DNA of 64,000 bases from Paractinoplanes polyasparticus (GTDB taxonomy: Bacteria > Actinomycetota > Actinomycetes > Mycobacteriales > Micromonosporaceae), in assembly GCF_019710575.1 (NCBI RefSeq), contig NZ_JAHWFK010000007.1, positions 372,001 through 436,000 on the forward strand, in the 5' to 3' direction. Of this stretch, positions 20,357-29,788 are shown piece after piece. The notes beneath the pieces are model-generated. The model worked only from the letters and a program-made list of their open reading frames with translations. It was not told where the DNA came from and did not search any database. The translations under genes were made by a program, and so were the position numbers. Position 1 is the first letter of the stretch. Every line of letters starts with the position of its first letter.

Positions 20357-21207
20357 CCACATACGCGAACCGGGCCCCGCAGGACACGCGCGGCACCTGG
20401 GTGACGTACCTGGGCCTCTCGCTCGTCCTGCTCTTCTCGGCCTTCCCCGTGTACTGGATGTTCGTCATCTCGACGAGCACCGACGAGGCGGTCGCCGCCT
20501 CGCCGCCCGCCCTGATCCCGGGCGCGCAGTTCCTGATCAACGCCCAGGAGGTCTTCACCCTCAACGAGGTGTACTTCGCGGCGTCCCTGATCAACAGCGT
20601 GCTCGTCTCCGGTGTCATCACCGCGGCGACGCTGTTCTTCTGCTCGCTGGCCGGATTCGCGTTCGCCAAGCTGCGCTTCAAGGGCCGCAACGCGCTGATG
20701 GTCGTGGTCATCCTGACCCTGACCGTGCCCAACCAGCTCGGCATCGTCGCGCTCTACATCGTGATGGGCAAGCTGGGCTGGAACGGCACCCTGCTCGCGG
20801 TCATCGCTCCCGGGCTGGTCAGCGCGTTCGGCGTCTTCTACATGCGGCAGTTCATCTCGCACGCGGTGCCGGACGAGCTGGTCGAGTCGGCCCGCATCGA
20901 CGGCGCGCTGACTCTGCGCGTCTACTGGAACATCGTCCTGCCGGCGATCCGGCCCGCCCTGGCCGTGCTGGGTCTACTGACCTTCGTGATGGCCTGGAAC
21001 GACTTTCAGTGGCCGCTGATCCAGCTGAACGGCACCGACTTCCCGACCTCGATGGTCGCCCTCTCCGACCTGGCCAGCGGCAACTATGTGATCTACCGCC
21101 GGGTGCTGGCCGGGGCTTTCATGGCGACCGTTCCACTGATCGTGCTGTTGTTGATCGGCGGACGGCAGATCGTCCGGGGGATCATGGAAGGCGCCGTCAA
21201 GTCCTGA
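20353..21207 (+). CDS. ABC sugar transporter permease, MalG type
   Basis: 284-aa second permease of the importer, with six helices and the EAA loop in the form LVESARIDGALTLRVYWNIVLPAIRP. It overlaps the upstream permease gene by 4 nt (ATGA), so the two are translationally coupled and form a heterodimeric channel. The beta-mannosidase gene follows after 31 nt. Confidence 0.94.
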   Translation: MTTYANRAPQDTRGTWVTYLGLSLVLLFSAFPVYWMFVISTSTDEAVAASPPALIPGAQFLINAQEVFTLNEVYFAASLINSVLVSGVITAATLFFCSLAGFAFAKLRFKGRNALMVVVILTLTVPNQLGIVALYIVMGKLGWNGTLLAVIAPGLVSAFGVFYMRQFISHAVPDELVESARIDGALTLRVYWNIVLPAIRPALAVLGLLTFVMAWNDFQWPLIQLNGTDFPTSMVALSDLASGNYVIYRRVLAGAFMATVPLIVLLLIGGRQIVRGIMEGAVKS

Positions 21208-21238
21208 CCGGGGACCGGCGTGGCGAAGAAGGAGAACA

Positions 21239-23692
21239 GTGAGCTCGTACCAACCGCTCCACGAGGGCTGGACCGTCTCGGGTGCCGACGTCAGCGGCCT
21301 CCCGGCCATCGTGCCCGGCAGCGTGCACACCGACCTGCTCCGGGCCGGTCGCATCGACGACCCGTATCTGGATGAGAACGAGACCAAGCTCGCCTGGATC
21401 GGCCGGACCGACTGGCACTACGAGACCACCTTCACCGCCACGCCGGGCCGGCGCACCGACCTCGTCTGCGCCGGCCTCGACACCATCGCCGAGATCGAAC
21501 TGAACGGCTCGCTCGTCGGCGAGACGGCCAACATGCACCGCGGTTACCGCTTCGACGTCGGCCCGCTGCTGCGCGACGGCGCCAACGAGCTCAAGGTCAA
21601 GTTCAAGAGCGCCTACGCGTACGCCGAGGGGCAGCAGCAACGACTGGGCCACCGTCCCAACGCGTACGGCGAGCCGTTCAACTTCATTCGCAAGCAGGCC
21701 TGCAACTTCGGCTGGGACTGGGGCCCGACCCTGGTCACGGCCGGTATCTGGCAGCCCATCGGCCTCGAGACGTGGTCGGTGGCCCGGCTGGCCGAGGTCC
21801 GCCCGCAGGTGACCGTGAACAAGGGCACCGGCCGGGTCGAGCTGCGCGTACGTCTCGACCGCGCGGCCGACGAGCCGGTCGTCATCACCGCCGAGGTGGC
21901 CGGCCGGCGTGCGCAGGCCACCGTCGACGGCATCGAAGCCCTGCTCATCGTCACCGTCGACGACCCCGACCGGTGGTGGCCGCGCGGCTTCGGCGAGCAG
22001 GCCCGCTACGACCTCGGCGTGACGCTGGCCGCGGCCGACGGCACGGTGCTGGACACCTGGACCCGCAAGATCGGATTCCGGAGCGTCCGCGTCGACACCG
22101 CCGACGACGGCTGGACGGTGATCGTCAACGACGTGCCGGTCTTCGTCCGGGGCATCAACTGGATCCCCGACGACGTCTTCGCCGACCGGGTCACCCGCGA
22201 GCGCCTGGCCGCCCGTTTCCGCCAGGCTGCCGACGCCAACGTCAACTACCTGCGCGTCTGGGGCGGCGGCCGGTACGAGTCGTTCGACTTCTACGACCTC
22301 GCCGACGAGATGGGCTTCCTGGTCGGCCAGGACTTCCTTTTCGCCTGTGCCGCCTACCCCGAGGAGGAGCCGTTCCGCTCCGAGATCGAGGCGGAGGCCC
22401 GCGAGAACGTCGTCCGCCTGGCCTCGCATCCCAGCCTGGTCGTGTGGACCGGCAACAACGAAAACCTCTGGGGGTACGAGGACTGGGGCTGGAAGCCCGA
22501 GCTGAACGGCCGCACATGGGGTTCCGGCTTCTACTACGACCTGCTGCCCCGCGTCGTCGCCGAGCTCGACCCGACCCGGCCGTACTGGCCCGGCAGCCCG
22601 TATTCGGGCACGCCCGAGCGCTACCCGAACGACCCGGTCTACGGCACGACCCATATCTGGGACGTCTGGAACACCGACGACTACACGAAGTACGCCGCCT
22701 ACCGCCCGCGCTTCGTCTCCGAGTTCGGCTTCCAGGCCCCGCCCACGTTCTCGACCCTGCGCCGCTCCATCTCGGACGAGCACCTGGCCCCGGACTCGCC
22801 CGGCATGGCCCACCATCAGAAGGCCATCGGCGGCGACCAGAAACTCGAGCGGGGTCTGACCAACCATCTGCCCGTCCCGCGCGACTTCGACGACTGGCAC
22901 TTCCTGACCCAGCTCAACCAGGCCCGGGCGGTGGCGTTCGGCATCGAGCACTTCCGCTCGCTGCGCCCCCTGTGCCAGGGCACGATCATGTGGCAGCTCA
23001 ACGACTGCTGGCCGGTCACCTCGTGGGCGGCTGTCGACGGCGACGGGCGGAAGAAACTCCTCTGGTACGCGATGCGGGATGCGTACGCCGACCGGTTGCT
23101 GACCTTCCAGCCCCGTACGGGTGCCGCGGTGGAAGCCGGCGGCCCGCTCACCGACATCGAGCCCGGCTCGGTGGTGCCGCCGCAGGGAACTCCGGCCCTG
23201 ATCGTGGCCAACGACAGCCGTACGGAATGGGCCGTCTCGACCACCGTGACCCGCCGCGACCTGACCGGCCGAATCCTGGCCGCGGCCGACCTCACCGCGA
23301 CGGTGGCCCCCGGTGAGAACGCCACCCTGACCCTGCCCACCGAGCTGTCCACCCCCGGCGACCCCGGCACGGAGTTTCTGACCACCGACACTGGCGTGAC
23401 CTGGTTCTGGGCGCTCGACAAGGACATCCCGTGGCCGGCGCCCGACTACACCACCGAGGTCACGAGCGACGGCGGCGTCCACCGAGTCACCGTCCACGCG
23501 AAGACGTTGCTGCGCTCACTGACCCTGTTTCCCGACCGCCTCGCCCCGACCGCCGAACCGGACCGCGCAGCCGTCACAGTTCTCCCCGGCGATTCGGTCA
23601 CGTTCGCCGTGCGCTCCGACGAGCCGCTGGACGCGAAGGCCCTGACTACCCGCCCGGTCCTCCGCTGCGTCAACGACATCCCCGCGCACTGA
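21239..23692 (+). CDS. GH2 beta-mannosidase
   Basis: 817-aa glycoside hydrolase family 2 enzyme, probably cytoplasmic (no signal peptide), releasing mannose from beta-mannosides brought in by the adjacent transporter. Jelly-roll N-terminal domain (HEGWTVSGAD...PGSVHTDLLRAGRIDDPY), then the TIM barrel with acid/base Glu about 408 in WTGNNENLWG and nucleophile Glu about 495 in VSEFGFQ. The N-terminal PGSVHTDL and DDPYLDENE are typical of beta-mannosidases rather than beta-galactosidases. GTG start with AAGGAG 4 nt upstream. Last gene of the operon; a strong terminator follows. Specificity is inferred from family and operon. Confidence 0.92.
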   Translation: MSSYQPLHEGWTVSGADVSGLPAIVPGSVHTDLLRAGRIDDPYLDENETKLAWIGRTDWHYETTFTATPGRRTDLVCAGLDTIAEIELNGSLVGETANMHRGYRFDVGPLLRDGANELKVKFKSAYAYAEGQQQRLGHRPNAYGEPFNFIRKQACNFGWDWGPTLVTAGIWQPIGLETWSVARLAEVRPQVTVNKGTGRVELRVRLDRAADEPVVITAEVAGRRAQATVDGIEALLIVTVDDPDRWWPRGFGEQARYDLGVTLAAADGTVLDTWTRKIGFRSVRVDTADDGWTVIVNDVPVFVRGINWIPDDVFADRVTRERLAARFRQAADANVNYLRVWGGGRYESFDFYDLADEMGFLVGQDFLFACAAYPEEEPFRSEIEAEARENVVRLASHPSLVVWTGNNENLWGYEDWGWKPELNGRTWGSGFYYDLLPRVVAELDPTRPYWPGSPYSGTPERYPNDPVYGTTHIWDVWNTDDYTKYAAYRPRFVSEFGFQAPPTFSTLRRSISDEHLAPDSPGMAHHQKAIGGDQKLERGLTNHLPVPRDFDDWHFLTQLNQARAVAFGIEHFRSLRPLCQGTIMWQLNDCWPVTSWAAVDGDGRKKLLWYAMRDAYADRLLTFQPRTGAAVEAGGPLTDIEPGSVVPPQGTPALIVANDSRTEWAVSTTVTRRDLTGRILAAADLTATVAPGENATLTLPTELSTPGDPGTEFLTTDTGVTWFWALDKDIPWPAPDYTTEVTSDGGVHRVTVHAKTLLRSLTLFPDRLAPTAEPDRAAVTVLPGDSVTFAVRSDEPLDAKALTTRPVLRCVNDIPAH

Positions 23693-23704
23693 CGCCCAGC
23701 CCCG

Positions 23705-23736
23705 AAGCGCGGCCCGTGTGATGACGGGCCGCGCTT
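23705..23736 (+). terminator. Terminator of the mannoside operon
   Basis: Perfect 13-bp stem AAGCGCGGCCCGT / ACGGGCCGCGCTT with loop GTGATG, followed by TCGTTGT. The strongest simple hairpin in this part of the window. Confidence 0.9.
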
Positions 23737-23857
23737 TCGTTGTGGACGACTCCGTTTCGCCCCGTCGGCGCCTGTGGATGACGGAATCGGTTTCGGGTGA
23801 GAACGACGTAGGGTCAGACCCCGGGTGGGAGGGGGCTAGGGATGGGCGGCGGCGGCA

Positions 23858-24223
23858 TCAAGATCTCAGCGGCGATCCCACCCGGTGCAGGGTGCCGTCT
23901 GGATCCACGTAAGTGAATTCGCGCAAGCCCCAGGGGGTGTCGCGTGGTGGGCTGAGCCGGCCTTCGGCGCCGGCCCATTCGGCATGCACGGCATCGGCGT
24001 CGGACACGTACAGGTAGACGGAGGATGCCGTGCGGGCCGGGTCGTGCTCGTCCCACTCGGTGAGGTGGATCGACACGTCGCCGCGGTCGACGAAGCCGTA
24101 CCGCTGCGGCCCTTCCCAGGCCTGCGCCGTGAACCCGAGCATCCGGTAGCGGGCCAGGGCCGCGTCCAGGTCCTTCACCGGGACGATCGGTACCACCCGC
24201 TTGAACGTAATCTCCTCAGCCAT
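23858..24223 (-). CDS. VOC superfamily (glyoxalase/bleomycin-resistance-like) protein
   Basis: 121-aa single vicinal-oxygen-chelate domain pair (FKRVVPIVPVKDLDAALARYRMLGF ... VYLYVSDADAVHAEW ... LREFTYVDPDGTLHRVG). It resembles the bleomycin-binding, dimer-forming branch of the family, in which metal catalysis is often lost. It starts 5 nt after the stop of the upstream gene on the same strand, so the two form an operon. Enzymatic role unassigned. Confidence 0.8.
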   Translation of the reverse strand: MAEEITFKRVVPIVPVKDLDAALARYRMLGFTAQAWEGPQRYGFVDRGDVSIHLTEWDEHDPARTASSVYLYVSDADAVHAEWAGAEGRLSPPRDTPWGLREFTYVDPDGTLHRVGSPLRS

Positions 24224-24228
24224 GCCGG

Positions 24229-25041
24229 TCAGCGTAGGGCGGAGGCGGCAGCCGGGGCGCCCAGCGTGATGTCGTGGTCGGCGTGGTCGCCGGTCAGCTC
24301 GACCCGGGTCGCCACCGGGGCGTGACCGCTGGCGGCGACCGTGTAGACGCCGGGTGGCAGGTCGCGCAGCTCGTACCGTCCATCGTGGTCGGTGGTGGCG
24401 GCGCCGGCCACGCGGCCCGTGCGGTCCACCGCCACCACCGACGCCTCGGGGATGGGATGACCCGACCCCGCGGCCCGCACGTTGCCGGTGACCGTGCCGC
24501 CCACGGCCAGGGCCAGGTCGACCGGGCCGGGCTCGTTGGGGGAGACCGTGCGGGACGCCGGGCGGGCGTGGTCCGCGGTGGCGGTCAGCATGTATTCGGG
24601 GCCGTCCAGGCCGGGCAGCTGATAGCGGCCGTCGGGGCCGGCGGTGGTGGTCGCCACGACCTCGCCGCGCGGGTCGGTCAGGGTCAGCGTCGCGCCGGGC
24701 AGGCCGCGGCCGGCCCGGTCGGTCACCCGGCCGGTGATCTGGCCGGCGCCGGCCAGCGACAGCACCCGCCGGATCTCGCCGGCGGCCACGTTGATCACGG
24801 CCGCGGCCGGCTGGTGGCGGTCGGCCGCACAGATCAGCAGGAACGAGCCGCCGGCGTGCAGCACCATGCGGTAGGAGCCGTCGTCGCCGGTCACGGCGCG
24901 GGCCAGTTGCTGCCCGCCGAAGTCGGTTATCGTCAGCGTCGCCCCGGGCAGTGGCAGGCCGCCGGGCCCGTCGATGCGGCCGCGGACGACGGCCTCGCCG
25001 AGGGCGGTGGCGGGCTCGTCGGTCAGCTGGGCAGTGTCCAT
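24229..25041 (-). CDS. Triple carboxypeptidase-regulatory-like domain protein
   Basis: 270 aa made almost entirely of three consecutive beta-sandwich repeats of about 85 residues of the carboxypeptidase-regulatory (CarboxypepD_reg) type, each with the pattern GxxLPGATLTLTDxxG...DGRYxLxxL(P/D)G...Y. No signal peptide or membrane segment is seen at the chosen start. These modules usually bind carbohydrate or act as spacers. The ATG at 25041 has a poor ribosome site; an in-frame ATG at 25158 would add 39 residues, so the start is uncertain. Upstream of the VOC gene in a two-gene operon; the ilvD terminator lies just before it. Function unknown. Confidence 0.7.
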   Translation of the reverse strand: MDTAQLTDEPATALGEAVVRGRIDGPGGLPLPGATLTITDFGGQQLARAVTGDDGSYRMVLHAGGSFLLICAADRHQPAAAVINVAAGEIRRVLSLAGAGQITGRVTDRAGRGLPGATLTLTDPRGEVVATTTAGPDGRYQLPGLDGPEYMLTATADHARPASRTVSPNEPGPVDLALAVGGTVTGNVRAAGSGHPIPEASVVAVDRTGRVAGAATTDHDGRYELRDLPPGVYTVAASGHAPVATRVELTGDHADHDITLGAPAAASALR

Positions 25042-25193
25042 CTTGGGCGTCCGTTCGAGGCTGGGCCCGGTGTCGAACAGCCGGGCGGGATCGGCGTCAA
25101 GGTCGGCCCGGGGCGCCGGCCCGGTCGAGGGTCGTTCACTTATCGACCAACGACGCATCCCTGCCCGAAGTTGCCGTCCGGACCGGAACGACG

Positions 25194-25224
25194 GAGGCCG
25201 CGCACCCAGCGGGTGCGCGGCCTC
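25194..25224 (-). terminator. Terminator after ilvD
   Basis: Perfect 14-bp stem GAGGCCGCGCACCC / GGGTGCGCGGCCTC with a 3-nt loop, 23 nt beyond the ilvD stop codon. It separates ilvD from the two-gene operon downstream on the same strand. Confidence 0.88.
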
Positions 25225-25247
25225 ATGACGGATGAACGGTTCGGGGA

Positions 25248-27095
25248 CTACTCGGGCACCCGGCGGTAGGCGCCGTCGCTGGCGCTGGTGGCCATCGACG
25301 CGTACGCGCGCAGGGCCGCCGACACCGGGCGCTGCCGGTCGACCGGGGTGAACGGCTTGGCCCGCCGCTCCTCCTCGTGCCGGCGCTGGGCCAGCTCCTC
25401 GTCGCTGACGTTGAGCGTGATGCTGCGGCCCGGGATGTCGATGGTGATCTCGTCGCCCGTCTGGACCAGCGCGATCAGGCCACCCGAGGCCGCCTCGGGC
25501 GAGACGTGGCCGATCGAGAGCCCGCTGGTGCCGCCCGAGAATCGCCCGTCGGTGATCAGCGCGCACGCCTTGCCGAGCCCGCGGCCCTTGAGGAAGCTCG
25601 TCGGGTAGAGCATCTCCTGCATGCCGGGGCCGCCGCGCGGTCCCTCGTAGCGGATGACCACGACGTCGCCCTCGACCACCTCTTTGCCGAGGATGCCGTC
25701 GACCGCCGCGTCCTGCGACTCGAAGACGCGGGCCGGGCCGGTGAACTTCCAGATCGACTCGTCGACGCCGGCCGTCTTGACCACGCAGCCGTCCGGAGCC
25801 AGGTTGCCGAAGAGGATCGCCAGCCCGCCGTCGACCGTGTAAGCGTGGTCGACCGAGCGGATGCACCCCTTCTCGCCGTCGGTGTCGAGCGTCGCCCAGC
25901 GGTTCTCGGTGGAGAACGGCTGGGTGGTGCGCACGCCACCGGGGGCCGCGTGGAACAGCTCGAGGGCCGCCGCGGACGGTGAACCGCCGCGGATGTCCCA
26001 CTCACTCAGCCACGACTCGAGGTCGGGCGAGTGCACGGAGCGGACGTTCGTCTTGAGCGCGCCGCCCCGGTGGAGCTCGCCCAGCAGTGCCGGGATGCCA
26101 CCGGCGCGGTGCACGTCCTCCATGTGGTATTTCGGGCTGTTCGGGGCAACCTTCGACAAACACGGCACCCGGCGGGAGATCGCGTCGATGTCGGACACGC
26201 TGAAGTCGAGCTCGGCCTCGCGCGCGGCCGCCAGCAGGTGCAGCACGGTGTTGGTGGAGCCGCCCATCGCCACGTCGAGCGCGACCGCGTTCTCGAACGC
26301 GTCGCGGCCGGCAATGCTGCGCGGCAGCACCGACTCGTCGTCGTTCTCGTAGTACTGCTTGGCGATGCCGACGATCAGCTCGCCGGCCTTCTCGAACAGG
26401 GCCTTGCGGGACGCGTGCGTGGCCAGCGTCGAGCCGTTGCCCGGCAGGGCCAGCCCGATCGCCTCGGTCAGGCAGTTCATCGAGTTGGCGGTGAACATGC
26501 CCGAGCAGGAGCCGCAGGTCGGGCAGGCCGAGCGCTCGATCGTGTCGAGCTGGGCGTCGGTCACCTTCTCGTTGGCCGAGGCGCTCATCGCGTCGACCAG
26601 GTCGAGCTTCTCGTGCACGATGCCCTCGATGGCGACCGTCTTGCCGGCCTCCATGGGGCCGCCCGAGACGAAGACCGTCGGGATGTTGAGCCGCAGGGCG
26701 GCGATCAGCATGCCGGGAGTGATCTTGTCGCAGTTCGAGATGCAGACCAGGGCGTCGGCGCAGTGCGCGTTCACCATGTATTCGACCGCGTCGGCGATCA
26801 GCTCGCGGCTGGGCAGCGAATAGAGCATGCCGCCGTGGCCCATCGCGATGCCGTCGTCGACCGCGATCGTGTTGAACTCGCGTCCGACGCCGCCGGCCTG
26901 GGCGATCGACTCGGCGACCAGGCCACCCATGTCCTTGAGGTGCACGTGACCCGGTACGAACTGGGTATAGCTGTTGGCAATCGCCACGATGGGCTTGCCG
27001 AAGTCGTCGTCGGTCATCCCGGTGGCGCGCCACAAGGCACGCGCGCCGGCCATGGTCCGACCGTGGGTCGAGGTCCGGGAACGCAGGTCAGGCAT
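25248..27095 (-). CDS. ilvD: Dihydroxy-acid dehydratase
   Basis: Fe-S dehydratase converting 2,3-dihydroxyisovalerate and 2,3-dihydroxy-3-methylvalerate to the 2-oxo acids for valine, leucine and isoleucine. 615 aa, long (E. coli-like) form, with cluster-binding cysteines in [13 protein letters not shown] and [22 protein letters not shown] and the lower-domain motif [18 protein letters not shown] at 27095 follows GAGGGG; a longer in-frame extension is not supported. It stands apart from ilvBNC and divergent from a GGDEF-EAL gene. Confidence 0.97.
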   Translation of the reverse strand: MPDLRSRTSTHGRTMAGARALWRATGMTDDDFGKPIVAIANSYTQFVPGHVHLKDMGGLVAESIAQAGGVGREFNTIAVDDGIAMGHGGMLYSLPSRELIADAVEYMVNAHCADALVCISNCDKITPGMLIAALRLNIPTVFVSGGPMEAGKTVAIEGIVHEKLDLVDAMSASANEKVTDAQLDTIERSACPTCGSCSGMFTANSMNCLTEAIGLALPGNGSTLATHASRKALFEKAGELIVGIAKQYYENDDESVLPRSIAGRDAFENAVALDVAMGGSTNTVLHLLAAAREAELDFSVSDIDAISRRVPCLSKVAPNSPKYHMEDVHRAGGIPALLGELHRGGALKTNVRSVHSPDLESWLSEWDIRGGSPSAAALELFHAAPGGVRTTQPFSTENRWATLDTDGEKGCIRSVDHAYTVDGGLAILFGNLAPDGCVVKTAGVDESIWKFTGPARVFESQDAAVDGILGKEVVEGDVVVIRYEGPRGGPGMQEMLYPTSFLKGRGLGKACALITDGRFSGGTSGLSIGHVSPEAASGGLIALVQTGDEITIDIPGRSITLNVSDEELAQRRHEEERRAKPFTPVDRQRPVSAALRAYASMATSASDGAYRRVPE

Positions 27096-27242
27096 CCCCT
27101 CAGTGTGCCACCGCCGACGGTAAGGACCGCCAATTCCGTCCACAGGCCGGGACGGGGTCCCTCTTCGGCCCCGTTTCGCCGGTGGCCGGATCGGAATGCC
27201 GTAGGGCTCGTTAAATAGATCGCCATCGGGCAGAGTGTTCCC

Positions 27243-29573
27243 GTGCAGTCACCGTCCGGCATGGAGCTGGCCGGGCTCGCGAGCCTTCTGGTCGCGGTCC
27301 CGGCGGTCGCTCTGCTGGGAAATTCCGGCCGTCGTCACACCGGCGCCGCCCGCCGGGCCCACCTCGTGCTCGCGGCCGGCGGCGCGATCGCCACCGGGGC
27401 TGCCCTGGCCGGCATGCTGAGTGTGCTGATCACCACGGCCGAGCCGCCGCGCATGGCGCTGGGCACGGCGGTCGCGGCCGGCACCGCCATCGGCGTCCTC
27501 ATCCTGCTTATCGGCACGGCCATGCTGCCGGGCGCGGCCGAGAACCCCGGGGCGGCGCTGCGTCACCTGCTCGACGGGCTGGTCATCGCCGCGGCGATCT
27601 GGTTCGTGGGCTGGGTGCTGATCGCCGAGCCCACCCGCGTCCTGGGCGACGCGACGCCGGTGGCCTGCCCCTCCATGCTGATCCCGACCGGCCTGGCCGT
27701 GATCTCGCTCGGCCTCACCATCGTGCTGGCACTGCACGCTCACCGGCCCCGCCTGACCACGGTCCGGGTCGCCGGCGGGGTGACCCTCGTCTCGGCGGCC
27801 GCCGTCGCCCTGGCCGGTGGCATCTGCCAGGACAGCGACGGCACGATCCTGACCGGGGCGCTGCTGCTGCCGACCGGCCTGTTCGTCGTCGCGCGGGCGG
27901 TGAAGGTGGCCGACCGCCCGGTGACGGTCGTGGGCGACGTCACCGACCGCGGCACCGGCTACGCCATCGTCCCGATGGTCGCCATGGTCACCGCGCTCGG
28001 CTATCACCTCGCCCGGGGCGGCAGCTTTGAGCTGTACGGCTTCCTGGGCGCCGCCGTCGAAGGCCTCGCCCTGGTCGGCCGCCAGTATCTGGCCCTGCGC
28101 GACGTGCGGCGCTACACGCTCGAGCTGCGCTCCCGTGAGGCGCACTTCCGCGAGCTGGCCCACACCGACCCGCTGACCGGCCTGGCCAACCGCCGCGGCC
28201 TGCAGCGGGCGCTGCGCGAGAGCGCCGAGTCGCGGGTGCTCGTCGGCATCGACCTCGACGGCTTCAAGACGGTCAACGACATGCGCGGCCACGACGTGGG
28301 CGACGCGGTGCTCAAAGAGGTGGGCGAGCGGCTGCGGCGCAACCTGCTCGAGGGTGACGTCGCCGCGCGGCTGGGCGGCGACGAGTTCGCGATCCTCATG
28401 CGCGGCACGGCCGACGAGGCGATGCTCACCGCGCACCGGCTGCTGGCCGTGCTGGGCGAGCCGTACGAGGTCGACGGCGGTTCCATGTTTCTGTCGGCCA
28501 GCCTGGGCGTGGCCAACACCGGCCCCGACCCGGCGGACACCGGCGACATCATCCGCGACGCCGACCTCGCGCTGCGCTACGCGAAGCTGCGCGGCAAGAA
28601 CAGGGTCGAGCGTTACCAGCAGCGGTACGACGAGCTGCTGCGTCGCCGGGGCACGCTCGAGGCCGAGCTGCGGCACGCGATCGACCGCGAGCAGCTGCGC
28701 CTGGTCTTCCAGCCGGTGGTGGCGCTGCCCTCGATGCGTCCGGTCGGCGCCGAGGCGCTGCTGCGCTGGACCCATCCCACGCTGGGGGCGGTACGGCCCG
28801 ACGAGTTCATTCCGGTCGCCGAGGAGTCCGGGCTGATCAACCGGATCGGCGCCTGGGTGCTCGAACAGGCCTGCATCCAGCTCGCCGAGTGGCTGTCGCG
28901 GGGGCACGACGTCTGGGTCTCGGTCAACCTGTCGCCCAAGGAGCTGCACTCCACCGACTACGCGGGCCAGGTGGCCGACGTGCTGGACCGGCACGGCGTC
29001 CCGCCGCAGCGGCTGGTGCTCGAGGTGACCGAGCACGCCGTCGCCACCGACATGGAAGAGCTGATCAGCCGCCTCGCCGAGCTGCGGGCGACCGGTGTCC
29101 GCATCGCGCTCGACGACTTCGGCGCGGGCTATTCGTCGCTCGGCCAGCTGCGCACGCTCCCGGTCGACATCCTCAAGATCGACCACGCCCTGGTGGCCGA
29201 GCCCGAGTCCCGTACGGGCACGGCCGCGCCGCTGGTCGACGTGGTGGTGCGGCTGGGCCACCGGCTCGGGCTCGAGGTGCTGGCCGAGGGCATCGGCACC
29301 CCGGCCCAGCGGGCCGTGGTCGAGGAGGCCGGCTGCCGGCTGGGCCAGGGCTCGTTGTTCGGCTGGGGCGTGCCCGCCGAGCACCTCGAGGCGCAGCTGC
29401 GCACCCTGCGGCCGAACACCACCCGCCCGGTGCAGGCGCCGCGCTCGGCGCCGCCCGCCGACGCCGCTCCGCGCAGCCAGGTGGTCATGCTGGGACCGGG
29501 CATGCGCCAGCTCAGGGCCCTGCTGCCGAGCGATCCGGGCTTCGTCGCTCCCACCGTCGAGGGAGGCCAGTGA
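27243..29573 (+). CDS. Membrane-bound GGDEF-EAL c-di-GMP protein
   Basis: 776 aa. About eight hydrophobic segments in the first 280 residues are followed directly by GGDEF (RLGGDEF, about residue 378) and EAL (EALLRW, about 504) with [24 protein letters not shown] and LKIDHALV. Near the end the usual AEGVET reads AEGIGT, so one conserved glutamate is replaced by glycine. The C-terminal tail is Pro/Ala-rich. The GTG at 27243 is the first possible start, an ATG at 27261 is an alternative; neither has a strong ribosome site. It lies between ilvD (divergent) and the ilvB leader, with no evident functional link to them. Confidence 0.88.
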   Translation: MQSPSGMELAGLASLLVAVPAVALLGNSGRRHTGAARRAHLVLAAGGAIATGAALAGMLSVLITTAEPPRMALGTAVAAGTAIGVLILLIGTAMLPGAAENPGAALRHLLDGLVIAAAIWFVGWVLIAEPTRVLGDATPVACPSMLIPTGLAVISLGLTIVLALHAHRPRLTTVRVAGGVTLVSAAAVALAGGICQDSDGTILTGALLLPTGLFVVARAVKVADRPVTVVGDVTDRGTGYAIVPMVAMVTALGYHLARGGSFELYGFLGAAVEGLALVGRQYLALRDVRRYTLELRSREAHFRELAHTDPLTGLANRRGLQRALRESAESRVLVGIDLDGFKTVNDMRGHDVGDAVLKEVGERLRRNLLEGDVAARLGGDEFAILMRGTADEAMLTAHRLLAVLGEPYEVDGGSMFLSASLGVANTGPDPADTGDIIRDADLALRYAKLRGKNRVERYQQRYDELLRRRGTLEAELRHAIDREQLRLVFQPVVALPSMRPVGAEALLRWTHPTLGAVRPDEFIPVAEESGLINRIGAWVLEQACIQLAEWLSRGHDVWVSVNLSPKELHSTDYAGQVADVLDRHGVPPQRLVLEVTEHAVATDMEELISRLAELRATGVRIALDDFGAGYSSLGQLRTLPVDILKIDHALVAEPESRTGTAAPLVDVVVRLGHRLGLEVLAEGIGTPAQRAVVEEAGCRLGQGSLFGWGVPAEHLEAQLRTLRPNTTRPVQAPRSAPPADAAPRSQVVMLGPGMRQLRALLPSDPGFVAPTVEGGQ

Positions 29574-29590
29574 TCAAAATGTGGGATCAG

Positions 29591-29619
29591 TTGACTCACC
29601 GCGTGAGATGCGGCAAGGT
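29591..29619 (+). promoter_or_regulatory. Promoter of the ilvBNC operon leader
   Basis: TTGACT, 17-bp spacer, CAAGGT. The -10 box ends 7 nt before the leader peptide ATG, so the leader mRNA would begin at or within a base or two of its start codon. Confidence 0.6.
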
Positions 29620-29626
29620 GGGCAGC

Positions 29627-29656
29627 ATGTGCTTCGCGTCCCGAGTACTTATGTGA
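29627..29656 (+). CDS. ilvB leader peptide (9 codons)
   Basis: Reads Met-Cys-Phe-Ala-Ser-Arg-Val-Leu-Met then TGA. The Val-Leu pair uses GTA and CTT, both rare in this GC-rich genome, which would make ribosome progress sensitive to charged Val- and Leu-tRNA. The stop codon abuts the first arm of an 8-bp stem (GCGCACTC 29657-29664 with GAGTGCGC 29700-29707) enclosing a smaller GAGCC/GGCTC hairpin; a terminator follows. The arrangement matches amino-acid attenuators; the mutually exclusive pairing was not resolved by eye. Confidence 0.65.
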   Translation: MCFASRVLM

Positions 29657-29709
29657 GCGCACTCCAGTCCTCCTGAGCCGGCCAGGCTCGTTGAAGGCAG
29701 AGTGCGCCA

Positions 29710-29741
29710 GGTCCCGTGCTTCCGGCACGAGGGCCTTTTTT
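29710..29741 (+). terminator. Attenuator terminator before ilvB
   Basis: Stem GGTCCCGTGC / GCACGAGGGCC (10 pairs, one bulged A), loop TTCCG, then six T residues: one of only two U-tract terminators noticed in the window, placed inside the leader about 48 nt before ilvB. Confidence 0.85.
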
Positions 29742-29788
29742 GTTGCTCAAGTACCGGCATCGCCCAACCCGAAAAGGTATGAAGTGCC

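Noticed and set aside
27249..29384. 711-codon - strand frame opposite the third GGDEF-EAL gene
   Set aside because: Antisense shadow; His/Gln/Arg-rich without family features.
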